From an uncultured beta proteobacterium (GTDB taxonomy: Bacteria > Pseudomonadota > Gammaproteobacteria > Burkholderiales > Burkholderiaceae), in NCBI GenBank assembly GCA_903875135.1, contig CAIQUZ010000062.1, positions 1 through 64,000 on the forward strand: DNA of 64,000 nt, read 5' to 3'. Each line of letters begins with the position of its first letter. Positions within the stretch are counted from its first letter, which is position 1. Shown piece by piece: positions 25,345 through 35,004 of this stretch. The translations under genes and the position numbers were made by a program. The notes beneath the pieces are model-generated. The model was not told the DNA's origin, searched no databases, and saw only the letters and a program-made list of their open reading frames with translations.

Positions 25345-27936
25345 TTAAGAATCAAGAATGCCTTGGCGATCAACTTCATCTATTAATTTTTTAAAAGAAT
25401 GATCGATGAGTTCAACATCTTGAATGTTCAAGCTTTCACCATTTCTCAGTTGATCGTCAAAGGCGTTTAACGAACTCTCTAATTGCTCACCGCCAACTTG
25501 ACCAATAAGCCCCTTCATTGTGTGAACAATGTTTTTTGTTTCAATAAGATTTCCTTCTTGAATACTCTCAAATAAATGGTCGATAAACTTTGGCATTTCT
25601 TTTATTGCGGATTGAATAATTTTTTTGCTTAATTGAACATTTCCATTTAGTCGACTCAACATCTTTTGTTGATTAAAAATCAGTAAATTTTCTTTCTCCG
25701 GCACTAACAAAGGTGCTTCAATTTTAGATAAGCTATTGCGCAATAAATACGTCTTTAAAACTATTTCTAGTTGCAAAATTTCAATCGGCTTCGGAATTGC
25801 TTCGTCCATGCCATGACTGATGAATTTTATACGATCCGATTCATAAAGAAAAGCGGTGACAGCAACAATGGGCACTCTCTTGGAGTGATGCATAGATTCA
25901 ATTTTTCGGATCTCAGTTGTCGCCTCTAAGCCATCCATTATTGGCATGCTAATATCCATGAGTATCAAATCAATGTCAGGATTATTTACCAATACATCCA
26001 AGGCAATTTGACCATTGTCTGCAATCAGAATCTGCAGATGAGGACTTAAGCTTTTAATCATTTCAGATAGTACCAACTGATTTGTCGCATTATCTTCGGC
26101 AATTAATACCTTGCCCGCATATTGAAAATGCGCTATGTTCGCTTCTGATATGGTGGATGAGACACGATCCGTTGATGTGCCGACTTCTAAAATTTCTACC
26201 TGAATCCTAAACCAAAAAGTAGAACCTTTCCCCTCTTCAGATTCCACCCCATAAGAACCATTCATCGCATCAATGATGCTTCCTACAATCGATAGACCCA
26301 AACCAGTTCCAGTTTGATACACGCTTGATTCAGACTTCAACTGTGAAAATGCTTTAAACAACAGAGGTATATCCTCTTTTTTAATCCCAATACCCGTGTC
26401 AATGATTTCAAATTCTAAATTCGCTGAGTGATCATTTCGAGAAATTTCTCTCGCATTGATCCTCACCTGGCCTTCATCCGTAAACTTTATGGCATTCATG
26501 GTTAAGTTCGACAAGATTTGTTTTAGTCTGATCGGATCTGTTAAGTAGAGCAGTCCTTCAGGCCCCTGCCAATTAAATGAGATCTGAATATTTTTATTGA
26601 AAGCTAATTGTGAATAAAGGGCGGTTGTTTCATCTAAAATTTGAGAAGGATTAATTGCCGTATTTGCAAACTCAATCTTACCTGCTTCAATTTTAGAAAA
26701 ATCTAAAATATCATTCAGTAAGGTTTGTAAAACCTTACCTGAATTAATGATGATTTTAAGATGCTGATCTTTTTCCTCTGCCGCTATTTTTTTATCCAAT
26801 AATAATTGCGACATGCCTAAAATTCCATTTAAGGGAGTCCGAATCTCATGGCTTATCGTCGCAATGAACTTTGATTTTGCGATGTTGGCATTTTCCGATA
26901 GCGTCGTTAATTCTTGTAAATGTTGATAGCCATCCTCTCTCATTTGGATTGCCTTCATAAAAAACCGCATGCCTATGGAGATAGCAATAAGGCTAACAAT
27001 AATGAATCCTACAATGACTATAAAAACTTTATACCAAGTTTCTAAAACCACGTCAATCGGAACTGTAATCAATGAAATTAATGGATATCTAGAGATGACT
27101 CTAACGGATGACATTCTTTTCGGACCGGGTCCACCAGCCATTCTTATTGAATTGATAATAGTAATTCCATTATCTTTATGTTGGTTTTCTATAACCTCGT
27201 ATGCCGCCCCTGTTAGATTTTGTTTACCCATAATTTCATCCTTAAACGGGTAACGCGCTAAATAGGAGTAGTCATTTCTCAGTAAGACAATGGAGATATC
27301 TTTACCCAAATTGACGGCCAGTTTTTCATAAAAATTCAGTAAATAATCAACAGAAAAACCGACTAATATCAGCCCTAAAAACTCACCTTTTTTATCCCGT
27401 ACACTTTTAGTTACATAAAAAGTCCATTTTCCGTTTCCTTTATTTCGAACGGGTGTACTGATGTATATTTTTAATTGAGGATTTTTTAAGTGCGCTTGAA
27501 AATAATCTCTTTCAGATAAATTAATTCCTGTAACAGGATACGACCTACTAAAGTTAATGTTATCTCCATTATTGGCAATCAGTGATACAACATCAATTTG
27601 ATCTAAGCCATTTTTCCGATCTTGCAACATTGTAAAAGAAGATGGGGATGATAATTTCCTCCTAAAATCAGCTTCATCTTTAATATCTAATTGCTCTATA
27701 TGATCGTTGACAGTCTCTAATATAATGTGCGCCGAATCTACTGCCTGCTCAGTCTGCAAGGAGAGTATTAAAGAGAGATTATCTAATTGCTTGATCCATG
27801 CATTAGTTTGACCAACTCGAACTCCATAAATTGCTACCCCCCCTAAAATCACTATCACCAACATTGAGCAAAGGCCGGTTAAAAGCACGCTCTTAACCGT
27901 TTGATTAATTTTTACAGGGAATAAAGCAAATTTCAT
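25345..27936 (-). CDS. Hybrid sensor histidine kinase (Cache, HisKA, HATPase, receiver, Hpt)
   Basis: An 863-residue membrane sensor of a multistep phosphorelay. In order: membrane helix about 15-38; periplasmic double-Cache sensor about 40-295; membrane helix about 302-325; HisKA with phospho-accepting H363 (SHEIRTP); ATPase domain about 465-580 with N481, DTGIGI and GTGLGLSIV boxes; receiver domain about 608-730 with D661; C-terminal Hpt domain about 755-860 with H805 in VHTMKG. No partner response regulator with an output domain is adjacent. Cache domains often sense small organic acids, which suits the surroundings, but the ligand is unknown. Confidence 0.92.
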   Translation of the reverse strand: MKFALFPVKINQTVKSVLLTGLCSMLVIVILGGVAIYGVRVGQTNAWIKQLDNLSLILSLQTEQAVDSAHIILETVNDHIEQLDIKDEADFRRKLSSPSSFTMLQDRKNGLDQIDVVSLIANNGDNINFSRSYPVTGINLSERDYFQAHLKNPQLKIYISTPVRNKGNGKWTFYVTKSVRDKKGEFLGLILVGFSVDYLLNFYEKLAVNLGKDISIVLLRNDYSYLARYPFKDEIMGKQNLTGAAYEVIENQHKDNGITIINSIRMAGGPGPKRMSSVRVISRYPLISLITVPIDVVLETWYKVFIVIVGFIIVSLIAISIGMRFFMKAIQMREDGYQHLQELTTLSENANIAKSKFIATISHEIRTPLNGILGMSQLLLDKKIAAEEKDQHLKIIINSGKVLQTLLNDILDFSKIEAGKIEFANTAINPSQILDETTALYSQLAFNKNIQISFNWQGPEGLLYLTDPIRLKQILSNLTMNAIKFTDEGQVRINAREISRNDHSANLEFEIIDTGIGIKKEDIPLLFKAFSQLKSESSVYQTGTGLGLSIVGSIIDAMNGSYGVESEEGKGSTFWFRIQVEILEVGTSTDRVSSTISEANIAHFQYAGKVLIAEDNATNQLVLSEMIKSLSPHLQILIADNGQIALDVLVNNPDIDLILMDISMPIMDGLEATTEIRKIESMHHSKRVPIVAVTAFLYESDRIKFISHGMDEAIPKPIEILQLEIVLKTYLLRNSLSKIEAPLLVPEKENLLIFNQQKMLSRLNGNVQLSKKIIQSAIKEMPKFIDHLFESIQEGNLIETKNIVHTMKGLIGQVGGEQLESSLNAFDDQLRNGESLNIQDVELIDHSFKKLIDEVDRQGILDS

Positions 27937-28051
27937 TTCATGGACACATTGAGTGAGATGAAAGAACTATATCTGAACTAATTGAAATTAGTAAATAAAT
28001 TTTAGTTCATAAATTTATACTAATTTTGAATTTAATAATCTCGCAAATTAG

Positions 28052-28522
28052 TTACTGAGGCATGGCGCCCGGAGGTGATGGCGGTGGTGAATATGCCGAA
28101 GTGGGATTTGTATTAATCACCTTCCAAGGCTCCGCACAACTTGGCACATTCGGATAAAAGTTATTTACGGACTCACAAAAGTACCAAACAGACTGGCTTG
28201 GCATTGTTGGAGGTGCTGTTTGAATAGTTCCAACCGGTGGTTGAGCTTGGATATAAACAGGTGGCGCCTGAATCACTTGAGGCTGCTGATAATAGATATT
28301 TGAGGGATATGGTACGTATGGTGAATATGGCGCATATGGTTGATAGTAGTAGGGCCTACCAAAATGTGACCCAATCACAGCACCACCGACTAAACCAGTA
28401 CTAAAACCCCACCCCCATCCACCATGCCGAAAACGATCAGCATGCGCAATAGTTACAACGCCAACTCCCGAAAAAATCAACAGTGCACTTGCAATGAACT
28501 TTACCAATCGTTGCGCCATCAT
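28052..28522 (-). CDS. Pro/Tyr-rich secreted protein of unknown function
   Basis: A 156-residue exported protein with a signal peptide (about 1-28), a Gly/Trp stretch (HGGWGWGFSTGLVGG), a long Pro/Tyr/Gln-rich spacer (about 55-108), and a C-terminal motif YFCESVNNFYPNVPSC with a following EPWKVI. Proteins with this two-cysteine YFC...YP...C...W ending are common in betaproteobacteria and probably sit in the outer envelope. No function is known. A strong GGGGG ribosome binding site precedes the start. Confidence 0.78.
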   Translation of the reverse strand: MMAQRLVKFIASALLIFSGVGVVTIAHADRFRHGGWGWGFSTGLVGGAVIGSHFGRPYYYQPYAPYSPYVPYPSNIYYQQPQVIQAPPVYIQAQPPVGTIQTAPPTMPSQSVWYFCESVNNFYPNVPSCAEPWKVINTNPTSAYSPPPSPPGAMPQ

Positions 28523-28654
28523 GAACCCCCAATCTAGTGATACAACCTGAAAACAATGTCATGCTGAACTCTAATGTTTTCAATCTTTATATCTAACCTT
28601 AACGTTAATTTTGTTATAAAGTTGACAACGGGTTTTTACTTGAATTCAACATAT

Positions 28655-29638
28655 TTAGTCTACTTTTATATTTGCCGTTTTCACAATCACTTTATATCTA
28701 GCCAAATCAGTTTTTAATTGACTTCCGAACCGCTCTGGTGTGTCAGGTGTAGCAAGTACCCCCATATTATTTAATCGCTCTTTAGCCTCGGGGGTCGATA
28801 AAATTTCATTCAAAGATTTATTGAGCTTCTCAATGATTGCTTTTGGAGTTTTAGCTGGAGCTAATATGCCTACCCATGAACTTACTTCAAAGTTATCAAT
28901 ACCACTTTCCATAAAAGTAGGAACCGTTGGCATCGATGGGGCCCGTTTAGCACTTGATACCGCAATAGCGTTTAATTTGCCCGCATTAACATATTGGTTC
29001 GCTCCTGCAACGGCGGTATATACCAAGGGTATCGTGCCACCCAAAACATCAATGATTGCCTGACCTCCACCCTTATAGGGAATATGGGTTAAATTGGCAC
29101 CTGTGCGTTGTTTGAGTAACTCTCCTGCAATGTGGGGCGTCCCACCGGTTCCTGAGGTTCCATACGATAAACCATTGGGTTCTTTTTTAGAGATGGCAAT
29201 GACTTCACTTAAAGTTTTACCCGGAAAATTAGTATTCGCAACCAATATTAATATAGCATCACCAATTTTTCCTACTGGCGAAAAATCCTTCATCGTATCA
29301 AAGCCTACTTTAGAAAAAACATTGGGATTAATCACCATCGTTCCATCAAAAGCCAATAACAAGGTATAACCATCCGGGTCCGCCTGCGCCACCAATGCCG
29401 TGCCAATATTCCCGGAGGCTCCTGGATGATTCTCAACAACAACAGATTGTCCTAATTTTTGAGTCAGCTGCTCAGCAATATATCGACCACTCGTATCCGT
29501 AATCCCAGCGGGTACAAAAGGAATAATCAAACGGATGGGCTTAATAGGATAGGTCTGTGCATCACTGTGTTGCATTCCCAGAGTGAAGACCATCATGCCC
29601 AACATAATAAATTTAATCATGTTTTGATTCAGTTTCAT
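28655..29638 (-). CDS. Bug/TctC-family periplasmic solute-binding protein 4
   Basis: About 327 residues from the ATG at 29638, which has GGGGA just upstream; a longer reading frame from 29695 would overlap the preceding gene and lacks a signal at its start. Signal peptide about 1-27 (SDAQT). The ligand loop reads FVPAGITDTSGR, so the near-invariant PGG is PAG. It closely resembles Bug 6 (31553-32527), with shared stretches such as PHIAGELLKQ and VPTFxESG. Last gene of a minus-strand set with an isocitrate-lyase-family enzyme and two other Bug genes. Confidence 0.92.
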   Translation of the reverse strand: MKLNQNMIKFIMLGMMVFTLGMQHSDAQTYPIKPIRLIIPFVPAGITDTSGRYIAEQLTQKLGQSVVVENHPGASGNIGTALVAQADPDGYTLLLAFDGTMVINPNVFSKVGFDTMKDFSPVGKIGDAILILVANTNFPGKTLSEVIAISKKEPNGLSYGTSGTGGTPHIAGELLKQRTGANLTHIPYKGGGQAIIDVLGGTIPLVYTAVAGANQYVNAGKLNAIAVSSAKRAPSMPTVPTFMESGIDNFEVSSWVGILAPAKTPKAIIEKLNKSLNEILSTPEAKERLNNMGVLATPDTPERFGSQLKTDLARYKVIVKTANIKVD

Positions 29639-29648
29639 ACTTTCCCCT

Positions 29649-30530
29649 TCATTCAACTTCGACGTATTTTTTTTCAAATTCCCAAACATCCTCAAAACCC
29701 ATCAGCTTTGACAATTCCGTAAAATCATAGAGCTGCGAAGATATCTCATTGGAAGACCCTTTTTCAGCAAAAGTACTGTAAACCGCATGCATGGCTTTCA
29801 CACTAGCTAGTAGCGCAGTGACTGGAAAAATGGCTACTTTATAACCTAATGACTCTAGTTGTTCTTTTGGTAATACAGGAGTCTTCCCCGTATCCACCAT
29901 ATTCGCTAGGACAGGTAAATCAAAATGACTACCGATGCGTTTCATCTCATCAATCGACTCAGGTGACTCAATAAACAAAATATCTGCCCCAGCGTTGGCG
30001 TAGGCCTCACCCCGCCTCAAGGCCTCATCAATTCCTAAACTTGTTCTAGCATCAGTTCTAGCAATGATTAAAAAGTTTTCATCTATCCGACTATCCCTTG
30101 CAACCTGTATTTTACGAACCATGTCTTGGGTTGATATGACTCTTCGACTTGGTGTATGGCCACATTTTTTGGGGAACTCTTGGTCTTCTAATTGAATGGC
30201 AGCAGCTCCCGCCTGTTCATATCCCCGCATGGTATGGCGAATATTTAAAAGGCCACCATAACCCGTATCACCATCTGCAATTAATGGCGTCTTCGCCATT
30301 TGTGCCATTTGCCCCACTCGATCAACCATTTGTGAAAAACTGGCTAAACCCGCATCTGGTAAGCCCAGTAAAGAGGCAACAGTACCGTAACCGGTCATAT
30401 ATAGCGCATCAAAACCAAAGGTGTCTGCCAAACGGAGTGAAACCATTTCATTCACACCTGGGGCCACAATCATTCCGGGTTGACGTAAACGGTCTTTGAG
30501 TATTTTTCTTCTTTGTGTAAATTGCGTCAT
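29649..30530 (-). CDS. Isocitrate lyase/PEP mutase-family lyase
   Basis: A 293-residue TIM-barrel lyase. The catalytic-loop motif KKCGH (residues 121-125) with C123 as probable acid, and the metal-binding DGDTGYG (D86, D88), put it with methylisocitrate lyase, 2,3-dimethylmalate lyase and oxaloacetate-decarboxylase relatives. It is shorter than true isocitrate lyase. It is flanked by Bug genes at 9-10 bp spacing on both sides. A substituted malate or citrate delivered by these receptors is a plausible substrate; this is inference. Confidence 0.9.
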   Translation of the reverse strand: MTQFTQRRKILKDRLRQPGMIVAPGVNEMVSLRLADTFGFDALYMTGYGTVASLLGLPDAGLASFSQMVDRVGQMAQMAKTPLIADGDTGYGGLLNIRHTMRGYEQAGAAAIQLEDQEFPKKCGHTPSRRVISTQDMVRKIQVARDSRIDENFLIIARTDARTSLGIDEALRRGEAYANAGADILFIESPESIDEMKRIGSHFDLPVLANMVDTGKTPVLPKEQLESLGYKVAIFPVTALLASVKAMHAVYSTFAEKGSSNEISSQLYDFTELSKLMGFEDVWEFEKKYVEVE

Positions 30531-30539
30531 GCTCTTCCT

Positions 30540-31520
30540 TTAATCTACTTTGACATGGTTTTTGGCGACTAATGGAACCCAACGATTAATCTCATCCAAT
30601 AAAAAAGCTTGTTGATCGGCGGCAGGAATACTGAGTACTCGCCCCCCATCTTTTTCAACCAAAGCAACAAACTCTGGATCCTTATTCACTTGAATTAATG
30701 CTTGGCGTAATTTGGCAACAACGGCAGGAGGTGTACCCGCCGGAGCAAATATACCAAACCAACTTTCACCTGTAAATTTAGTTAAGCCAGTTTCATTGAT
30801 CGTCGGTAATTGAGGAAAAACAGCTAATCTTTTTTCGCTGGAAACAGCAACACCTTTTAATTTACCCGCCTGAATATAACCCTTGCAAGCTGAAACATTA
30901 TCAAAGATAAGATCGAGACGACCCGCCATCATTTCTTGATATGCTTGTGGGGCACCTTTAAATGGTACATGGATTAAATCGAGGCCTAAGCTATTGAATA
31001 AGATAGCGCCCCAGACATGTTGAAGTGTTCCAATCCCAGCAGATCCAAAAGAATATTGACCAGGCTTATCCTTCATTAACTTCACCAGGTCTGCCAAATT
31101 ATTGACAGGTAAATCAGCTCTCGTCGCCAAGACAAAACCATACGAGGAAATATATCCTAAAGGGATGAAGTCTTTAGCAGGATCGTAGGAGAGATTTTTA
31201 ATCAGGGCTTTATTCATCACCATGTTAAATAAACCACCAACTAATAAGGTATAGCCATCCGCTGGCGCCTTGGCAACAAATTCAGTCCCAATCAAGGACC
31301 CAGCTCCAGCTTTATTCTCTACAAAGACTCCTTGCGGAAATAAATCACTGAGTTTCTGCGCCACCTTACGGCCAATAATGTCGGTGCCACCACCCGGCGC
31401 AATCGGGACAATTAATTTAATCGGATGATTGGGAAAATCAGCATCCTGAGCCCAAGTGACTTGCCCCACTAAAAAAGCGAAACTAACAACGACTACTTTT
31501 AGTAAAAAGAATCTCTTCAT
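30540..31520 (-). CDS. Bug/TctC-family periplasmic solute-binding protein 5
   Basis: A 326-residue protein, signal peptide about 1-24 (VTWAQD). The ligand loop is PIAPGGGTDIIGR, close to the family norm, and ADGYTLL is kept. Located 9 bp upstream of the isocitrate-lyase-family gene and 32 bp downstream of Bug 6, so three Bug proteins and one lyase are likely on one transcript. It is clearly different in sequence from the other two, implying a different ligand or receptor role. Confidence 0.92.
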   Translation of the reverse strand: MKRFFLLKVVVVSFAFLVGQVTWAQDADFPNHPIKLIVPIAPGGGTDIIGRKVAQKLSDLFPQGVFVENKAGAGSLIGTEFVAKAPADGYTLLVGGLFNMVMNKALIKNLSYDPAKDFIPLGYISSYGFVLATRADLPVNNLADLVKLMKDKPGQYSFGSAGIGTLQHVWGAILFNSLGLDLIHVPFKGAPQAYQEMMAGRLDLIFDNVSACKGYIQAGKLKGVAVSSEKRLAVFPQLPTINETGLTKFTGESWFGIFAPAGTPPAVVAKLRQALIQVNKDPEFVALVEKDGGRVLSIPAADQQAFLLDEINRWVPLVAKNHVKVD

Positions 31521-31552
31521 TACACTTTGCTCCAGTATGTATTTTTAATCAA

Positions 31553-32527
31553 TTATGGTGCTTTTATACCTGCAGTTTTGACAATCTTTTCATATAGATT
31601 CAAATCGAACTTCAGTTCCTCAGCAAAACGCTCAGGAGTGGTGGGAGTTGTCAAAATGCCTAATGCCCCAAACTTTTCTTTAGCTTGCTCAGAATTCAAA
31701 ATCTCATTCAGTGCTTGATTGATTCTGATGATAACCGGCTTTGGAGTTTTAGCCGGAGCTAATAAACCAATCCAAGACATCACCGCAATCTCTGGATAAC
31801 CACTTTCAATAAATGTAGGCACATTGGGTAAACTCGGTACCCTCGATTTGGCAGAAATAGCAATGGGTCTTAATTGACCACTCTCAACATATTGAGTAGC
31901 TCCTGCTAAATTAGTAAATGCAAGTGGCACATCACCCCCGATCAGCCCAATGATGGCTTGCCCACCACTTTTATAAGGAATGGATACTAAATTTGCGCCA
32001 GTCTTTTGTTTGAGTAACTCCCCCGCTATATGCGGTGTAACGCCAATACCCGATGTAGCATAAGACAAACCCTTAGGATCTTTCAAAGATAATGCAATCA
32101 CTTCTTTAACCGTTTTGGCAGGAACGCTAGGATTCGCCAGCAAAATTAAAGCAGCATCTCCAATCTTCCCAATCGGAGCAAAATCTTTTAAGGTATTAAA
32201 AGGAATTTTTTCGAAAATATGTGGGTTGATGACCAAAGTACCGTCGAAGCCCACAAGTAATGTGTAACCATCCGGTTCAGCATTGGCAACAAAACTAGCA
32301 CCTATATTGCCAGATGCACCAGACTTATTTTCAGCATACACCTCAACCCCTAATTTTTGCGCTAATTGTTGAGCTATATACCTTCCCCCAATATCAGTCA
32401 CACCCCCTGGCGCAAATGGAATAATTAAATGAATGGGCTTATCCGGAAAGTCTTTCGCTTGGATAACACCAACAAAAATAGCCCCTAAAAACAGCAAGCT
32501 TCTAAAGCAAGATAAATTCATACTCAA
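31553..32527 (-). CDS. Bug/TctC-family periplasmic solute-binding protein 6
   Basis: A 324-residue protein with a signal peptide (about 1-24) and ligand loop FAPGGVTDIGGR. The start may be the TTG at 32527, which has GGAG six bases upstream, or the ATG two codons later. It is a close paralogue of Bug 4 over its whole length. First gene of the Bug-Bug-lyase-Bug set and divergent from Bug 7, 49 bp away, so the short intergenic region must hold both promoters. Confidence 0.91.
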   Translation of the reverse strand: MSMNLSCFRSLLFLGAIFVGVIQAKDFPDKPIHLIIPFAPGGVTDIGGRYIAQQLAQKLGVEVYAENKSGASGNIGASFVANAEPDGYTLLVGFDGTLVINPHIFEKIPFNTLKDFAPIGKIGDAALILLANPSVPAKTVKEVIALSLKDPKGLSYATSGIGVTPHIAGELLKQKTGANLVSIPYKSGGQAIIGLIGGDVPLAFTNLAGATQYVESGQLRPIAISAKSRVPSLPNVPTFIESGYPEIAVMSWIGLLAPAKTPKPVIIRINQALNEILNSEQAKEKFGALGILTTPTTPERFAEELKFDLNLYEKIVKTAGIKAP

Positions 32528-32576
32528 TTCAATCTCCAGCGTTTATAGTTATATACATTAACATCTAACCAGACTA

Positions 32577-33557
32577 ATGATGACCACTAGAAATAAAGCG
32601 TTTCAATCTATTTTATTGCTTCTCTGTATTGTCTCTCAATCTACCCTAAAAGCAGATGAATATCCGAATAAGCCCGTGCGTGTCATTGTTCCTTTTGCCA
32701 CCGGCGGGGGTGCAGACATCGTAGCCAGACTGGTTTTTCAAAAACTATCGGCCAAGTTGGGACAATCGTTCATCATTGACAATCGTGGCAGTGCAGGTGG
32801 CATCATTGGTACAGATGCTGTTGCCAAATCGGCCCCAGATGGGTATACCCTACTGTTAGGCCAAACTGGGCCCAATGCAATTAATCCATCTTTATTTCCG
32901 CAAGTTCCTTACGATCCAGAAAAAGACTTTAGCCCCATCATTCAACTCACTAGCTACCCCTATGTGATTGCCATGAATCAGCAAATACCCGCTAAAAATT
33001 TAACTGAGTTTATTCAACTCGTTAAAAATCATCCTGATCAATATTCCTTTAGTACTGCAGGCAAAGGAAGCTCCGCTCAATTGGCAGCTGAGCTCTTCAT
33101 GAAGGCCACCCAAACGAAAATGATACATGCCCCCTATAAAGGTGCAGGGCCAGCATTGATGGACGCGATCGGTGGAGTGGTGAGTATTACATTTGGCGAT
33201 GCTGGCTCCAGTATTCCTATGGTGCAAGCAAATCGGATTAAGGGGCTTGCCGTAACCAGTAAAAATCGATCAAAGTTATTACCCAACGTTCCTACCGTCG
33301 CTGAATCTGGGTACCCTGGCTATGAGGCTGTTGCTTGGCATGGTGTATTAGCTCCCGCAAAAACTCCACCAAACATCATTAACCTTCTCAACAAAGAACT
33401 CAAGGAAGTGCTAAAAGATTCTGAGGTGAAAGAACGGCTCTTAAGCGATGGACTGGAAATTGTTGGAGGAAGTCCTAAAGAATTCGGTGACTACCTCCAC
33501 GTAGAAGTTATTCAATGGAAAAAAATCATTCAAGACGCGCAAATTAAACTGGATTAA
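32577..33557 (+). CDS. Bug/TctC-family periplasmic solute-binding protein 7
   Basis: A 326-residue protein, signal peptide about 1-26. The ligand loop reads FATGGGADIVAR, with Thr in place of the usual Pro. The protein otherwise follows the family (DGYTLLLGQTG, GKGSSAQLAAEL). The gene tail overlaps the convergent MmgE/PrpD gene by 14 bp. Two ATG codons in a row open the frame; the first is used here. Confidence 0.92.
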   Translation: MMTTRNKAFQSILLLLCIVSQSTLKADEYPNKPVRVIVPFATGGGADIVARLVFQKLSAKLGQSFIIDNRGSAGGIIGTDAVAKSAPDGYTLLLGQTGPNAINPSLFPQVPYDPEKDFSPIIQLTSYPYVIAMNQQIPAKNLTEFIQLVKNHPDQYSFSTAGKGSSAQLAAELFMKATQTKMIHAPYKGAGPALMDAIGGVVSITFGDAGSSIPMVQANRIKGLAVTSKNRSKLLPNVPTVAESGYPGYEAVAWHGVLAPAKTPPNIINLLNKELKEVLKDSEVKERLLSDGLEIVGGSPKEFGDYLHVEVIQWKKIIQDAQIKLD

Positions 33558-34893
33558 TGGGCATCCACCGAATGATTTGACTGACATCAGAGATCTTTTC
33601 TAAGTTCCAAATACCATCGAATAATTGATCGGTTGGCATCTCCAATTGATGTAATGCGAGTTGATTAACGAACTTATTCTCAAGATCCTTATCGGATAAA
33701 GGCCGTGCTAAAGAACCTTTTGCTGCATCGATCACCACTGAAAATGATTGATCCGTCGTGATGAAGTTGATTTTTACACCCTCAACAGGAGTCTGAGAAT
33801 CTTCAACAAATTCAATCTTGGAATAAAAAGACTGTATTTGATGATGTTGAACCATGTGGTCACTAAACTCTTTGATGCCCGCTTGACCAAAATGGAGCGC
33901 GACCGCAACAGCATGTTGTCCACTCACCTGCGATTGTCTTCCTGTCTGAATATGTGGTCGATCCGTCCGTTGCTTGAGCAGTGGATTCCCCACAATCTGA
34001 ATTTTTTGGATAGACCCTAGAAAATCTGGGTGACTCGACCGCTCGTGATACACCTGTAAACAGGCTTCAATCACTGGATTCAAAACAACACCGCATGGGA
34101 ATGGCTTATACGTATTATTCAACAATTCCCAATGGACGCCTAAGCGATCAATGATCAATTGACCTTGTGCCTCTTGACCAAAGACGTTTAAAAATCCCCT
34201 TTCACCCTCTAAAGGTTCCATTGGTCCATCAAAGTCATTGGCCGCTAACAATGCCGATAAAAGACCGTTTTTGGCAGCATTACCAACACTCATACTCTTA
34301 GACATGGTGCCTAAATTTTCGACTAGGCCACAAGCCTGCGTAGCGGCATTGCCAATGGCCCATAATAATTGTTGCTGATTGAGTTGGAGAAGTTTACCCG
34401 AACCAATCGCAGCACCAATGACGCCACAAGTAGAAGTGATGTGCCACCCACGACTATAGTGAAATGGTGAAATCGCTTGACCTAGACGACACTCAAACTC
34501 CATGCCAAGGATTGCCGATAATAACAAATCTTGACCGCTAACTATTTGTTGTTCCGACAATGCCAATAATGGAGAAATAACTGGTGCTGTAGGATGTATG
34601 ATTGTTGGCAGATGAGTGTCATCAAAATCAAATACATTGGCAGCCATGGCGTTTAAGCTACAGGCTTGTAAAACGTCCAGTTTTTCTTGAAAACCAAATA
34701 TCGTCGATTGTGGCTTACCAGAGTATGTGCGAAATAATTTGAAAGCCTTCGATATTGCAGGATCGTTATAAGCGGCGATACATACCGCAAAATAGTTCAG
34801 GATAGAACGCTTCGTCTCATGAATGACATTTTCAGACAAATCCTTAAATTGACATAGATTCGTGAAACGAGCCAGCTCTTTAGAAATCTGCAT
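33544..34893 (-). CDS. MmgE/PrpD-family protein
   Basis: A 449-residue member of the 2-methylcitrate dehydratase/cis-aconitate decarboxylase/iminodisuccinate epimerase fold family. Typical signatures are ANVFDFDDTHL near residue 85, GWHITSTCGVIGAA and a KPFPCGVVLNPVIE segment. Family enzymes dehydrate or decarboxylate tricarboxylic acids. No prpB or prpC genes accompany it, and Burkholderiales often place such genes beside Bug genes, as here. It is divergent from the dehydrogenase-lactonase-Bug operon, so a link to that pathway is possible. Confidence 0.88.
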   Translation of the reverse strand: MQISKELARFTNLCQFKDLSENVIHETKRSILNYFAVCIAAYNDPAISKAFKLFRTYSGKPQSTIFGFQEKLDVLQACSLNAMAANVFDFDDTHLPTIIHPTAPVISPLLALSEQQIVSGQDLLLSAILGMEFECRLGQAISPFHYSRGWHITSTCGVIGAAIGSGKLLQLNQQQLLWAIGNAATQACGLVENLGTMSKSMSVGNAAKNGLLSALLAANDFDGPMEPLEGERGFLNVFGQEAQGQLIIDRLGVHWELLNNTYKPFPCGVVLNPVIEACLQVYHERSSHPDFLGSIQKIQIVGNPLLKQRTDRPHIQTGRQSQVSGQHAVAVALHFGQAGIKEFSDHMVQHHQIQSFYSKIEFVEDSQTPVEGVKINFITTDQSFSVVIDAAKGSLARPLSDKDLENKFVNQLALHQLEMPTDQLFDGIWNLEKISDVSQIIRWMPINPV

Positions 34894-35004
34894 ACAACAA
34901 GTCTTTCTCTATATAAGTGGTGTATATTTCTAATTAAGAATAACCGAAAAAAATTTATTCGAAAGAATAAATCCGACGTCTCCAACAATGTATAGGAATC
35001 AGTA

